Below the pieces are notes generated by a model. It was not told the origin of the DNA, searched no databases, and was given only the letters and a program-made list of their open reading frames with translations. A stretch of 64,000 bases of DNA, from NCBI RefSeq assembly GCF_002234375.1, contig NZ_NMQV01000020.1, forward strand, positions 1 to 64,000, in the 5' to 3' direction. Shown one piece after another: positions 1-8,930 of this stretch (positions are counted from its first letter, which is position 1; each line of letters opens with the position of its first letter). A program made the position numbers and the translations under genes. The DNA is from Pseudomonas fluvialis (lineage in GTDB: Bacteria > Pseudomonadota > Gammaproteobacteria > Pseudomonadales > Pseudomonadaceae).

Positions 1-312
1 TTGCCAGCCCCAGAAGGTGAAGGCAGCCAGGCCGTCCGAAAACAGGCGGGTCTGGCAGGTGCGTTGTACGGCGTAGTAGGACGTAGCGAACAGGGCACAG
101 CCGCCAAAGGCGAAGATGACCGCGTTGGTGTGCAGCGGGCGCAGACGACCGAAGCTGGTCCACGGCAGGTTGAGGTTGAGGTCGGGCCAGACCAACTGGG
201 CGGCGAGTAGGACACCGACGGCCATGCCGACGATCCCCCACACCACCGTCATGATGGCGAATTGGCGGACTACTTTATAGTTATAAGCAGTCTGTGTGAT
301 TGATGTGCTCAT
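1..312 (-). CDS. ccoN: cbb3-type cytochrome c oxidase subunit I (5' end only)
   Basis: Catalytic haem-copper subunit of the high-affinity cbb3 terminal oxidase in the inner membrane. Only the first 104 codons lie in the window; the rest runs off the left edge. The protein starts [18 protein letters not shown], then a first membrane segment (about residues 18-40) and the conserved [15 protein letters not shown] stretch, where the His is a usual low-spin haem ligand region. The ATG at 310-312 opens the frame. An Anr/FNR-type box lies 134 bp upstream inside the divergent hydrolase gene, so induction at low oxygen is likely. Which paralogue it is (cco1 or cco2 type) is inferred from that box and the aer neighbourhood. 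Confidence 0.93.
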   Translation of the reverse strand, partial: MSTSITQTAYNYKVVRQFAIMTVVWGIVGMAVGVLLAAQLVWPDLNLNLPWTSFGRLRPLHTNAVIFAFGGCALFATSYYAVQRTCQTRLFSDGLAAFTFWGWQ

Positions 313-420
313 GTTGAGGGCTTCCATCCACTGTTATGGCGCTGTCACGCATCGTCCAGACGCACGGAAAAACCGCCCGTATGGGGACTTGAGACAGGGT
401 TGGCAAGTTGCGAGGTAAGC

Positions 421-1110
421 ATGAGCAATGCAAAGGGGGCGGTTATTGACAAGGATCAATGCCCACACACCTATCAGGGGCTTGAAGGGTGGCTGTTTGC
501 CGCACCTGCCGAGCCCTGGGCAACCCTGTTGCTGGCGCATGGCGCGGGTGCCGGGATGGACAGTGAGTTCCTTGAGCAACTGGTAGCACAGTTGCTGGGC
601 GAGGGCCTGGCGGTATGGCGTTTCGAGTTTCCCTATATGGCGGCACGGCGTACCGATGGGCGCCGTCGACCGCCCAATCCCCAGGCGCAGCTACTCGACA
701 GCTGGCGTGCGCGTGTGGCGGACGCACGCCTGCGTAGCACTGGGCCGCTGGTGCTGGCCGGCAAGTCAATGGGGGGGCGCATGGCCAGTCTGTTGGCGGA
801 TGAATTGGCATTGCCGGTAGTGTGCTTCGGCTATCCCTTTCGCCCGCCGGGCAAGCCGGACAAGCTGCGCATCGCGCATTTGCAGGCGCTGCGTATGCCG
901 GCGCTGATCGTGCAGGGTGAGCGAGATCCCTTCGGGCGGCGCGAGGAGGTGTCCGGCTACGCGCTGTCGGCCAGTGTGCGCCTGCACTGGCTGGTCGATG
1001 CCGACCATGACTTCAAAGCCCTGCGGCGCAGTGCTCTGGATCAAGCGGCATTGATCCGCGAAGCTGCCCGGCAGACGGCCGCCTTTGTCCGGCAACAGCT
1101 CAGCGATTGA
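421..1110 (+). CDS. alpha/beta hydrolase, KANL3/TEX30-like
   Basis: Probable cytoplasmic serine hydrolase of 229 residues; substrate unknown. Visible signs are the early oxyanion-type [12 protein letters not shown] segment, the nucleophile elbow GKSMGG, a downstream Asp after [11 protein letters not shown] and a His in DADHDFK, which together make a Ser-Asp-His triad. The frame is open from a TTG at 400, but the ATG at 421 is preceded by GAGG at a good distance and is chosen. Its first codons carry the Anr box for divergent ccoN. Its 3' end overlaps the convergent aer gene by 11 nt. A gene of this type sits between ccoN and aer in other pseudomonads (from memory). Confidence 0.8.
   Translation: MSNAKGAVIDKDQCPHTYQGLEGWLFAAPAEPWATLLLAHGAGAGMDSEFLEQLVAQLLGEGLAVWRFEFPYMAARRTDGRRRPPNPQAQLLDSWRARVADARLRSTGPLVLAGKSMGGRMASLLADELALPVVCFGYPFRPPGKPDKLRIAHLQALRMPALIVQGERDPFGRREEVSGYALSASVRLHWLVDADHDFKALRRSALDQAALIREAARQTAAFVRQQLSD
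446..459. promoter_or_regulatory. Anr/FNR box candidate for ccoN
   Basis: The 14-mer TTGACAAGGATCAA matches the Anr/FNR consensus TTGAT-N4-ATCAA with one mismatch. It lies inside codons of the divergent hydrolase gene. Class II placement (centre about 41.5 bp before the start of transcription) would put the ccoN transcript start near 411 on the minus strand, with a leader of about 100 nt. Confidence 0.6.
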
Positions 1111-2665
1111 AACGCTCGACCAGGGCCTGTTGGCTGGCCGCTGTCTGTTTGAGCGTTTCACTGAGCTGCGAGGTGCGTTGTGCTTCCTGGGAGGCCTGTT
1201 CGGTATGCGTGGCAATGCTGCTGATGCTGTGACTGATCTGTAGGGCTACGCTGCTTTGCTCTTCCATGGCGCTGGCGATCTGTTCGGTCATGCCGCTGAT
1301 CTCGGCGACTGCCTGATTGATGCCCTGCAGGGCCAGATGGCTGTCCAGCACGCGCTGTACGCCTGCGGCGGCCTGGTCTTGTCCGTTGCGCATGCTGTCC
1401 ACGGCGGCCTGGGCGGTTTGCTGCAGGCGGCTGATTAGTTGCTGGATCTGCTCGGTGGACTGACCGGTACGTTGCGCCAAGGCACGTACTTCATCGGCTA
1501 CCACAGCGAAGCCGCGGCCCATGTCGCCGGCTCTGGCTGCCTCGATGGCTGCATTCAGGGCCAGCAGGTTGGTCTGTTCGGCGATGCTGCGGATGACTTC
1601 GACCATCCCGCCGATTTCACGGCTATCCTCGGCCACTCGGGCTACCGTGTCACTGCTGCCACTGATCAGAGTGGCCAATTGCTCGATGGCTGCACGGGTA
1701 CCGTCGGCCACCTGCTGGCCCTGGCCGCTCAGTTGGCGCGCCTGCTGGCTGGCTTGTGCAGCCTGCTGCACATGTTGCGCGACTTCGCCTGTGGTGGCAG
1801 CCATCTGCTGTACGGCAGTGGCTACCTGTTCGCTTTCCAGGCGCTGCTGATGCAGGCTGTGGGCGCTGTGTTGTGCCAGTTCCTCGGCCTGGGTGGCTTG
1901 CTGGTAGAGGTGCATGGCGCTTTCCTGCAGGCGTGTAAGGCAGGTGCGTAGGTGGGCGCGCTGGCTGTGCATGGCCATTTCCAGGCGTGCTTCGGCGCCG
2001 CGGCTGTCGGTGTACATGCTGGCCGTCAGGGCGTCGCAGCTGGTGTCTTCGGCGTGACGTAGCAGGCGGCGAATGACCCGCTGTTGCCAGTGCAGGCCAG
2101 CCAGGCCCAGGGGGACGCTGAGCAGGGCAGCGAGGGCAAAGCCCCAGCCGCTGCCGAGCCAGCTACCAATCAGGAAGCCGATCTGACTGATGAGGATAAA
2201 GGGTAGCCAGTCCTGGGCGAGCGGCAGCCAGCGATGGCTGGAGGCGATGGCTGGTTGTCCGTTGTTCAGTCGGCGGTAGAGTTGTTCGGCGCGCCGGATC
2301 TGGCCGGGCGTTGGCTTGCTACGTACGGACTCGTAGCCAGTGATCGTGCCGCCTTCAAAAATCGGTGTGACATAGGCATTGACCCAGTAGTGATCACCGT
2401 TCTGGCAGCGGTTTTTGACGATGCCCATCCACGGCTTGCCTTGCTTGAGGTGCTGCCACATGTGTGCGAAGACCGCAGGCGGCACATCCGGATGGCGGAC
2501 GATATTGTGCTCTGCGCCGACCAGTTGCTCGCGGTCGAAACCACTGATCTGCACGAATGCGTCATTGCAGTAGCGGATGCGACCGTGCAGGTCGGTGATG
2601 GAGATCAGGCGCTGCTCGTCCGGGAAACGACGTTCTTGCTGGGTGACGGGCTGGTTGTTGCGCAT
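1100..2665 (-). CDS. aer: aerotaxis receptor Aer (PAS-MCP)
   Basis: Energy-taxis transducer that senses redox state through FAD bound to an N-terminal PAS domain. The 521-residue protein has a PAS fold at about residues 20-120 ([17 protein letters not shown], then HPDVPP and [13 protein letters not shown]), a hydrophobic membrane anchor at about 150-195, and a cytoplasmic signalling domain with the hairpin core [20 protein letters not shown]. It has no large periplasmic domain, as expected for Aer. The frame is open to an ATG at 2674, but the ATG at 2665 (MRNNQPVT) matches the usual Aer start. It has no CheR pentapeptide. Placement beside ccoN groups oxygen-seeking behaviour with a low-oxygen oxidase. 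Confidence 0.92.
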   Translation of the reverse strand: MRNNQPVTQQERRFPDEQRLISITDLHGRIRYCNDAFVQISGFDREQLVGAEHNIVRHPDVPPAVFAHMWQHLKQGKPWMGIVKNRCQNGDHYWVNAYVTPIFEGGTITGYESVRSKPTPGQIRRAEQLYRRLNNGQPAIASSHRWLPLAQDWLPFILISQIGFLIGSWLGSGWGFALAALLSVPLGLAGLHWQQRVIRRLLRHAEDTSCDALTASMYTDSRGAEARLEMAMHSQRAHLRTCLTRLQESAMHLYQQATQAEELAQHSAHSLHQQRLESEQVATAVQQMAATTGEVAQHVQQAAQASQQARQLSGQGQQVADGTRAAIEQLATLISGSSDTVARVAEDSREIGGMVEVIRSIAEQTNLLALNAAIEAARAGDMGRGFAVVADEVRALAQRTGQSTEQIQQLISRLQQTAQAAVDSMRNGQDQAAAGVQRVLDSHLALQGINQAVAEISGMTEQIASAMEEQSSVALQISHSISSIATHTEQASQEAQRTSQLSETLKQTAASQQALVERFNR

Positions 2666-2717
2666 GGTGAGCATCCATCGGTGTAGGGGCGGGATTCCCC
2701 TTTAGGGTGCGACATAT

Positions 2718-2733
2718 TACCTCATGGGAGGTA
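2718..2733. promoter_or_regulatory. Inverted repeat between aer and rlmM
   Basis: TACCTC-ATGG-GAGGTA is a perfect 6-bp inverted repeat in the 173-bp divergent region. It could be an operator for aer or rlmM. No Anr box or clear -10/-35 pair was found in the same region, so the regulator is unknown. Confidence 0.3.
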
Positions 2734-2838
2734 TTGCATTGCTTAAAACTAGCAGTTGTTGAGCGATAGGGAAGTCGCCGGACGGGCGGGTAATCGTGAC
2801 AGCGTTTATCATGGGCGCCTGCTGAGGAGCCTTGATCG

Positions 2839-3894
2839 ATGAATACCCTGTTGCTGCACTGCCGTCCTGGTTTTGAAGGTGAAGCCTGTGCCGAAATCAG
2901 TGAATACGCCGCAGCCTTGCAGGTGACTGGTTTTGCGCGTGGCAAACCGGCTAGCGCCTATGCGGAGTTCGTTTGCAGCGAAGCCGATGGTGCGCAGCGC
3001 CTGATGCACGGATTGCGTTTTAATCAGCTGATTTTCATTCGCCAGTGGGCACGGGGTGGCTGGCTGGCGTTGCCGGAGCAGGACCGTATCAGTGTCCTGC
3101 TGGAGGCGCTGCAGGACTATCCCTGTGCGGGTAGCCTGTGGCTGGAGGTGTTTGACAGCAATGCGGGTAAGGAACTGTCGAATTTCTGCAAGAAGTTCGA
3201 GGCGCCTCTGCGCAAGGCGTTGCTCAAGGCCGGCAGGCTGCTTGAAGATGCGCACAAACCACGTTTGCTGCTGAGCTTCAAGAGCGGTCGGGAGGTCTTT
3301 GTTGGCCTGGCTGAAGCGAGCAATTGCGCACTGTGGCCGATGGGCATTCCACGGCTGAAATTCCCTCGCGAGGCGCCGAGTCGCTCGACCCTCAAGCTGG
3401 AAGAGGCCTGGCATACCTTTATCCCCCGTGAACAGTGGGATGAGCGTTTGTCTGGCGAGATGACCGGGGTCGACCTGGGTGCGGCGCCCGGCGGCTGGAC
3501 CTATCAGTTGGTTCGCCGCGGCATGCTGGTCACTGCTATCGACAACGGGCCCATGGCCGAGAGCCTGATGGACACCGGTCTGGTGCAGCACCTGATGGTT
3601 GATGGTTTTACCTGGACACCCAGGCAGCCGGTGGACTGGATGGTCTGCGATATCGTGGAAAAGCCCGCACGTACGGCCGCCATGGTGGAGCGCTGGATTG
3701 GTGAGGGACATTGCCGCGAGGCGGTGGTCAACCTCAAGCTGCCGATGAAGCAGCGTTATGCCGAGGTGCGTCGCCTGCTTGAACGACTCCAGGAAGGCTT
3801 TGCCGCGCGCAAACTCAAGGTCTCCATCGCCTGCAAGCAGCTCTACCACGACCGAGAAGAGGTGACCTGTCACCTGCGGCGCCTGGGTAGATGA
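2839..3894 (+). CDS. rlmM: 23S rRNA C2498 2'-O-ribose methyltransferase RlmM
   Basis: Methylates the 2'-OH of C2498 in 23S rRNA using S-adenosylmethionine; cytoplasmic. The 351-residue length fits RlmM. The N-terminal half is a THUMP-like RNA-binding region. The C-terminal Rossmann methyltransferase shows the SAM motif [15 protein letters not shown] (about residue 211 on), the Asp of MVCDIVEKP and the Lys of [12 protein letters not shown], consistent with the K-D-K-E catalytic set of RrmJ-type enzymes. The ATG at 2839 has GAGGAG upstream. It is transcribed away from aer and towards tusA, 50 nt downstream. Confidence 0.95.
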   Translation: MNTLLLHCRPGFEGEACAEISEYAAALQVTGFARGKPASAYAEFVCSEADGAQRLMHGLRFNQLIFIRQWARGGWLALPEQDRISVLLEALQDYPCAGSLWLEVFDSNAGKELSNFCKKFEAPLRKALLKAGRLLEDAHKPRLLLSFKSGREVFVGLAEASNCALWPMGIPRLKFPREAPSRSTLKLEEAWHTFIPREQWDERLSGEMTGVDLGAAPGGWTYQLVRRGMLVTAIDNGPMAESLMDTGLVQHLMVDGFTWTPRQPVDWMVCDIVEKPARTAAMVERWIGEGHCREAVVNLKLPMKQRYAEVRRLLERLQEGFAARKLKVSIACKQLYHDREEVTCHLRRLGR

Positions 3895-3944
3895 CCTACG
3901 GCGTCCGATGGGGGAGAATGCCGACCTGTTTGTGGAGTAAGACC

Positions 3945-4181
3945 ATGCCCCTGATCGCTGATGCCACCCTGGATGCCACCGGATTGTTCTGCCCTGAGCC
4001 GGTGATGATGTTGCACAACAAGGTCCGCGATTTGGCGCCGGGTGCGTTGCTGGAAGTCATCGCCAGCGATCCCTCGACGCAGCGTGATATCCCCAAGTTC
4101 TGCCTGTTCCTTGGTCATGAGCTGGTGCAGCAAGAGGCCGAGGCAGACGTCTTTCGCTACTGGATACGCAAGCAGGCCTGA
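3945..4181 (+). CDS. tusA: Sulfur carrier protein TusA
   Basis: Small cytoplasmic persulfide carrier that passes sulfur from IscS to the tRNA 2-thiouridine pathway and to other sulfur acceptors. The 78-residue protein has the diagnostic CPxP motif (FCPEPVM) with the sulfur-carrying Cys, and the usual DPST..DIPKFC core followed by a C-terminal aromatic strand. The frame is open further upstream, to 3891 inside the end of rlmM, but the ATG at 3945 has a GGAGTAAG ribosome site and gives the family's normal length. It converges with cheB, whose stop lies 16 nt away. Confidence 0.93.
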   Translation: MPLIADATLDATGLFCPEPVMMLHNKVRDLAPGALLEVIASDPSTQRDIPKFCLFLGHELVQQEAEADVFRYWIRKQA

Positions 4182-4197
4182 GCAGGCTGGGTGTCAG

Positions 4198-5262
4198 TCA
4201 AGTGAGTATCACGGACGCAATGGCGTGCAGGTTGATGACCTGGTCGACGCCGCCCAGCTTGATTGCCTCCTTGGGCATGCCAAATACCACACAGCTCGCT
4301 TCGTCCTGAGCGTAGGTACGTGCGCCGCTGTCATGTAGCTCCTTGAGGCCGCGGGCGCCATCATCGCCCATGCCGGTCATGATGATGCCGGTGGCATTGC
4401 GCCCGGCGAAGCGCGCCACCGAACGAAACAGTACATCCACTGACGGACGGTGGCGGTTGACCAGCGGCCCATTGACCACCTCGACGTGATAGTAGGCGCC
4501 GCTACGCTTGAGCAGCATGTGCTTGCCGCCGGGGGCGATGAGCGCCAGGCCGGGAATGACCCGGTCATTGTTTCTAGCCTCACGAATCTCGATCTGCGCC
4601 AGACTGTTCAGTCGCTCCGCGAAAGAGGCGGTGAACTTTTCCGGCATGTGTTGCACGATCACGATACCCGGGCATACCCGTGGCAAGGCCGTCAACACGA
4701 CTTCCAGTGCCTGCGTGCCGCCGGTGGAGGTGCCGATGGCGACGACGCGCTCGGTGGTTTGTGCCATCGCCTGCCCGTTGCCTGCCGGCAGAATGGCATC
4801 GGCATGTAGTTTGGCGGGTACTGGGGGGGCGCTGGCTGCATGTTTGAGCAGTTGATTCAGGTTGGCTTGGGCTGCAGCCCGGATGGCAGCTAGCAGTTCC
4901 GCGGCGGAGTCCTGCAGGAAGCTTTTCAGGCCAATTTTGGGTTTGCTGATGATTTCGACAGCGCCGGCTGCCAAAGCCTGTAGCGTGGTTTCTGCTCCCT
5001 TTTCCGTCAGTGATGAGCAAATCACTACCGGAGTGGGGCGCTCTGCCATGATCTTGCGCAAGAAGGTGATGCCGTCCATGCGGGGCATCTCCACGTCAAG
5101 CAGAATGACATCCGGCCACTGCTTGGCCATCTTGCCCATGGCGAACAACGGGTCGGAGGCGGTGCCAATGACCTGTATGTCCGGTTCGCGCTCCAGCAAG
5201 GCCAGGACGACCTGACGTACCACCGCAGAGTCGTCTACCAGCAAGACCTTGATTTTCCTCAT
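4198..5262 (-). CDS. cheB: Chemotaxis response regulator/methylesterase CheB
   Basis: Removes methyl groups from receptor glutamates and deamidates glutamines when phosphorylated. The 354-residue protein has an N-terminal receiver domain (acidic pair DD at 10-11, phospho-acceptor D56 in [11 protein letters not shown]) and a C-terminal methylesterase domain with the catalytic Ser in GTSTGG, His in QHMP and Asp in GMGDDGARG. It is the last gene of the che cluster, 7 nt after cheD, so it is surely in the same transcript. Several paralogues are common in Pseudomonas, and this is the one tied to the CheA encoded at 8931-11135. Confidence 0.95.
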   Translation of the reverse strand: MRKIKVLLVDDSAVVRQVVLALLEREPDIQVIGTASDPLFAMGKMAKQWPDVILLDVEMPRMDGITFLRKIMAERPTPVVICSSLTEKGAETTLQALAAGAVEIISKPKIGLKSFLQDSAAELLAAIRAAAQANLNQLLKHAASAPPVPAKLHADAILPAGNGQAMAQTTERVVAIGTSTGGTQALEVVLTALPRVCPGIVIVQHMPEKFTASFAERLNSLAQIEIREARNNDRVIPGLALIAPGGKHMLLKRSGAYYHVEVVNGPLVNRHRPSVDVLFRSVARFAGRNATGIIMTGMGDDGARGLKELHDSGARTYAQDEASCVVFGMPKEAIKLGGVDQVINLHAIASVILT

Positions 5263-5269
5263 CGGTACG

Positions 5270-5761
5270 TCAACTCCCTGTCAGGCGGTGGTGGCGTACC
5301 CATACGTCGCCCGTGGCAATATCGAAAAGGACCTGGCGGTGACCCGTGTGGCCCAGGCTTTCGGCGACCAGTTGCAGTTGATGTCGGGCAACCAGCCGAC
5401 GTGCCGCTGCGATGTTGTTTTCAGCCACGCTGCCCTGTGCGGAAGGTTTGCTGAAGGCAGGGAACATGTTGCCGCCGCCGAACAGTTTGACCTGATATTC
5501 CTGGGGTAAGGTGCCATGGCGTGCGGCCTGCCGCAGGAACATCTGCATGGCCTCTTCGGCGTACCTGCCGTCCAGCTCATGGGTGGAGGTATGCCGGCTG
5601 GGTAGCATGTAGTGGCACATGCCACCAATGCGGCGTATGGGGTGCCACAGGGTGATGGCAACACATGAGCCGAGCAGTGTCTGAATACGTGTATTGGCAC
5701 CGCCGAAGTGGAATTCGCCCGGTTGCAGAGTAACGAGTTGCATGCTGTCAGCGGTATTCAT
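5270..5761 (-). CDS. cheD: Chemoreceptor glutamine deamidase CheD
   Basis: Deamidates receptor glutamines to glutamates at methylation sites. The 163-residue protein carries the family's active site: Cys33 in LLGSCVAI and His50 in MCHYMLPSR, with a Thr/Ser in the usual third position. The start codon overlaps the cheR stop by four bases (ATGA), which indicates translational coupling. In other bacteria CheD pairs with CheC; no cheC is present here, so only its deamidase role is supported. Confidence 0.93.
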   Translation of the reverse strand: MNTADSMQLVTLQPGEFHFGGANTRIQTLLGSCVAITLWHPIRRIGGMCHYMLPSRHTSTHELDGRYAEEAMQMFLRQAARHGTLPQEYQVKLFGGGNMFPAFSKPSAQGSVAENNIAAARRLVARHQLQLVAESLGHTGHRQVLFDIATGDVWVRHHRLTGS

Positions 5762-6564
5762 GGCTTGCGGTAGATCGACGGGCTGATGAGTTCCAAGGCA
5801 TCGGTGACGCCATTTAGGCTTTCCGAGTGGCTAACGATGAAATAGCCCCCTGTCCTGAGCAAAGGCAGCATGCGCGCTACGACCTGCTGCTTGGTGGGCT
5901 GATCGAAATAGATCATCACGTTGCGCAGGAAAATGACCTCAAACTCGCCTATTGGCGGAAGCGTCTGGTTGAGGTTGATCTGCATGAAGTGCACGCGCTC
6001 GCGCAAGTGGCGTTCGATCAAAAAGGTGCCTTCCTGCCTGCCGGTGCCTTTCAGGCAATATCTGAACAGTTGCGGCTTGCCGATGTGGCGTGCACGCGCC
6101 AGTGGGTAGTGGCCACTGCGTGCCTGGGCCAGTACCTGGCTGCTGATATCCGAGGCAAGGATTTCCCAAGGCGCACTACCCAGGCAGTCCGCCAGGGTCA
6201 TGGCAAGGCTATAGGGCTCTTCGCCGGTTGAGCTGGCGGCACTCCACAGGCGAAAAGGCCTGCCACTGAGCGGCTTGCCGAGTACCTGGCTACGCAGGAA
6301 GTCGAAATGCCGGGGCTCACGGAAAAAATAGGTTTCATTGGTGGTGAGCAGGTCCAGGGCAATCTGTTGCTCCTCCCCCGGCGTTTTGCTCATGATCAGT
6401 TGGAAGTAGTCACCATAGCTTTGTAGTTGGTGGTATTTCAGGCGCTTGCTCAGGCGCCCGGCTACCAGAGCTTTCTTGGCAGGGCTGAGGCTGATTCCCG
6501 CGGTGCGGTACAACCAGCCGCGGAACTGTTGGAATTCGCCATCCTGTAGTGGGGTGACATCCAT
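5758..6564 (-). CDS. cheR: Chemoreceptor methyltransferase CheR
   Basis: Adds methyl groups from SAM to receptor glutamates. The 268-residue protein has an N-terminal helical domain (to about residue 80), the conserved TTNETYFFREPRHFDFL segment, a Rossmann SAM domain with LWSAASSTGEEPYSLAM, and the IFLRNVMIYFD motif. CheRs with a short beta-subdomain loop bind C-terminal pentapeptides of receptors; the receptor encoded upstream ends in such a peptide, so tethering is likely. The start is 32 nt after the cheW stop and its stop overlaps cheD. Confidence 0.95.
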   Translation of the reverse strand: MDVTPLQDGEFQQFRGWLYRTAGISLSPAKKALVAGRLSKRLKYHQLQSYGDYFQLIMSKTPGEEQQIALDLLTTNETYFFREPRHFDFLRSQVLGKPLSGRPFRLWSAASSTGEEPYSLAMTLADCLGSAPWEILASDISSQVLAQARSGHYPLARARHIGKPQLFRYCLKGTGRQEGTFLIERHLRERVHFMQINLNQTLPPIGEFEVIFLRNVMIYFDQPTKQQVVARMLPLLRTGGYFIVSHSESLNGVTDALELISPSIYRKP

Positions 6565-6596
6565 CGTATTGCGTCCTTGGCCGAGCCCTGTTCGTT

Positions 6597-7127
6597 TTAG
6601 CTGGGGGTGGCGAGTGCGGGGCCGCTGGCTTCGGAGAGCAGGGTCATTTCATCGACGGACAGCACCTGGTCAACATTCAGCACGATGACAAAGGCGCCGT
6701 TGACCTTGGCCATGCCGCTAATGAAGTCCGCACGAATCTTCGCGCCGAACGCTGGGGGCGGTTCGATCTCGCTGCGGGCGATCTCCAGCACAGCCGAAAC
6801 GGAGTCGACCATCAGGCCAATATCCTGTGTATTGCCATCGCTATCGGCCTCGATGATGACGATGCAACTGCGCCTTGTGACCTCTGCGTTATGCCGCCCA
6901 AAGCGCGCCGACAGGTCGATGACGGGCACCACGGCACCACGCAGGTTGATCACCCCGCGCACAAAGGCCGGCATCATGGGGACGCTGGTGAGCTGGCCGT
7001 ATTCGAGTATCTCCTTGATGCCCAGTATGCCAATGGCAAACATTTCTCCACTGAGCATGAAGGTCAGGTATTGCGCCTCTTCCTGGGACTGGCGTAGGTC
7101 CGTTTCGCGAGTGAGCAGAGCACCCAT
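6597..7127 (-). CDS. cheW: Chemotaxis coupling protein CheW
   Basis: Links receptors to the kinase CheA in the signalling array. The 176-residue protein is one CheW fold: the entry strand YLTFMLSGEMFAIGILGIKEIL, the conserved RGVINLRGAVVPVIDL turn and the Gly-rich C-terminal strands. The start has a perfect AGGAGG ribosome site that overlaps the stop region of the upstream receptor gene, 11 nt away. It belongs with the CheA of this cluster. Confidence 0.95.
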   Translation of the reverse strand: MGALLTRETDLRQSQEEAQYLTFMLSGEMFAIGILGIKEILEYGQLTSVPMMPAFVRGVINLRGAVVPVIDLSARFGRHNAEVTRRSCIVIIEADSDGNTQDIGLMVDSVSAVLEIARSEIEPPPAFGAKIRADFISGMAKVNGAFVIVLNVDQVLSVDEMTLLSEASGPALATPS

Positions 7128-7138
7128 GCTGACCTCCT

Positions 7139-8788
7139 CTAGAAGCGGGTGAAGTCGGCTTCCGCCGGACTGTTTGCGGCATGCAGCGAGCTGTTGGCCG
7201 GGGTGTGCAACGGCACGTGAGCAGGCTTGCCGGCGCGCATGGCGCGATGTACGACGGCCTTGTGTGCTGTGCCGGTCGAACCGGATACGCTGAAGAAACT
7301 CATGGCCTGCTGCAGTTGCTCGGCCTGGCTGCTCATTTCTTCGGCGGTGGCGGCCAGTTCCTCACTGCTGGAGGCGTTCTGCTGGGTGATCTGGTTGAGC
7401 TGGGTCATCGCCGTATTGATCTGCGCCACGCCACTGGATTGCTCCTCGGACGCTGCGCTGATCTCCTGTACCAGGTCGGAGGTCTTGTTGATTGAAGGCA
7501 GCATGGCGTCGAGCAGTTTGCCGGCTTTCTCGGCCAGCTCCACGCTGCTGGACGACAGCTCGCCAATTTCCTGTGCGGCAATCTGGCTGCGTTCAGCCAG
7601 CTTGCGGACCTCGGCGGCCACCACGGCAAATCCCTTGCCATGCTCGCCGGCCCGGGCGGCTTCGATAGCGGCGTTAAGCGCCAGCAGGTTGGTTTGGTAG
7701 GCAATGTCGTCGATGATGCTGATGCGCTGGGCAATCTGTTTCATGGCGGCGACCGTCTGCTGCACCGACTCGCCTCCCTCAGTAGCTTCTTTGGCCGCCT
7801 TGCTGGCCATGCCGTCGGTGACCTTGGCGTTTTCCGTGTTCTGGTTGATGCTCGCGCTCATTTGTTCAATGGAAGCGCTGGTTTCCTCGACGCTGGCGGC
7901 CTGTTCACTGGTTGCCTGGCTCATCGCTTGAGCAGTGGCGCTGACCTGCTCGGAGGCGCTGGCCAGGCTGTCCGCCGAGTTGCGTACTTCGCCGATGATC
8001 TGTGCCAGCTTGCCGACCATATCCCTGATCGAGGCAAGCAGGCTGCTGCTGTCGTCCTTGCGCAGGTTGATATCCACCGTCAGGTCGCCATTGGCGACTT
8101 GCTGGGCAATTCTCGCCACATAGCCCGGCTCGCCGCCGAGTTGGCGTGTCAGATTGCGGGTAATCAGCCAGGCGGCGACGAGCGCGACCAGTACCGCAGT
8201 GCCTGCGGCAATCAGCATGAGCAGGCGGGCATTCAGGTAATTCTTGTGCGCGGCCTCACCCGAGGCGACCAGCAGCTCAGCCTGATAGGCTTGCAGTCCT
8301 TTGGCGCTGGTCTGGTAGGCGATCAGTATGGGGCGCAATTCATTTTGCAGGTATTGCCGTGATTGCTCGGGAGAGCCCTGCTCGATGAGTTGCAGCAGTT
8401 GATCCTGGCTGGCGACATAGGCCTGGCGGTGCTGGATGATTTCCTGGAGTAGTTCCAGGCCCCTGACGGAGGTCAGTTCCTTTTCCAGTTTGTCGATGAT
8501 GGCGCCCAGTTCAGCACGGGTTTGCAGAATGGTCTGTCGCTGCTGGGCACGGTCCTGCGGGTCGTCGGTCAGCATCATGTTGCGCAAGGCAATGGCGATG
8601 GTGTTGGTTCGCTCCACGATGCCATAGGCCATTTCGGTCCTTGGCCAGCGTTGCTCCATGACCTGATCCAGCGACTCATTGATCTGGCCCATTCGGCTGA
8701 TGCCGATAAAGGACACAATAGTCAGCATGATGATCAGCACACCGAAGCCCAGGGCCAGCTTGGTTGCGACTTTCATATTGTTGAGCAT
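7139..8788 (-). CDS. Methyl-accepting chemotaxis protein with CheR-tether tail
   Basis: Transmembrane chemoreceptor of 549 residues. Order: TM1 at about 10-30, a periplasmic four-helix-bundle ligand domain (to about 180), TM2 at about 185-205, a HAMP domain (from [13 protein letters not shown]), and a cytoplasmic coiled coil with the tip [20 protein letters not shown]. The C-terminal 35-40 residues form a Pro/Ala-rich linker ending DFTRF (7142-7156), which fits the x-[HFYW]-x2-[HFYW] pattern of CheR-binding pentapeptides. The frame is open to 8860, but the ATG at 8788 has AAGGGAT upstream and starts [14 protein letters not shown] as usual for this receptor type. The ligand is unknown. Confidence 0.92.
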   Translation of the reverse strand: MLNNMKVATKLALGFGVLIIMLTIVSFIGISRMGQINESLDQVMEQRWPRTEMAYGIVERTNTIAIALRNMMLTDDPQDRAQQRQTILQTRAELGAIIDKLEKELTSVRGLELLQEIIQHRQAYVASQDQLLQLIEQGSPEQSRQYLQNELRPILIAYQTSAKGLQAYQAELLVASGEAAHKNYLNARLLMLIAAGTAVLVALVAAWLITRNLTRQLGGEPGYVARIAQQVANGDLTVDINLRKDDSSSLLASIRDMVGKLAQIIGEVRNSADSLASASEQVSATAQAMSQATSEQAASVEETSASIEQMSASINQNTENAKVTDGMASKAAKEATEGGESVQQTVAAMKQIAQRISIIDDIAYQTNLLALNAAIEAARAGEHGKGFAVVAAEVRKLAERSQIAAQEIGELSSSSVELAEKAGKLLDAMLPSINKTSDLVQEISAASEEQSSGVAQINTAMTQLNQITQQNASSSEELAATAEEMSSQAEQLQQAMSFFSVSGSTGTAHKAVVHRAMRAGKPAHVPLHTPANSSLHAANSPAEADFTRF

Positions 8789-8930
8789 GAGTTCTATCCC
8801 TTTTCTCAAGTTAAGCGATGCGGCAATCTGGCTGACCTGCTGTCGGGCTGGGTCGCGCAACCGTGTCAGTTATCTGTGCTCGATGTGTCTGTCATGGCAT
8901 GTGCATGGTTCCTTGCTGTGCACCGCTTGT

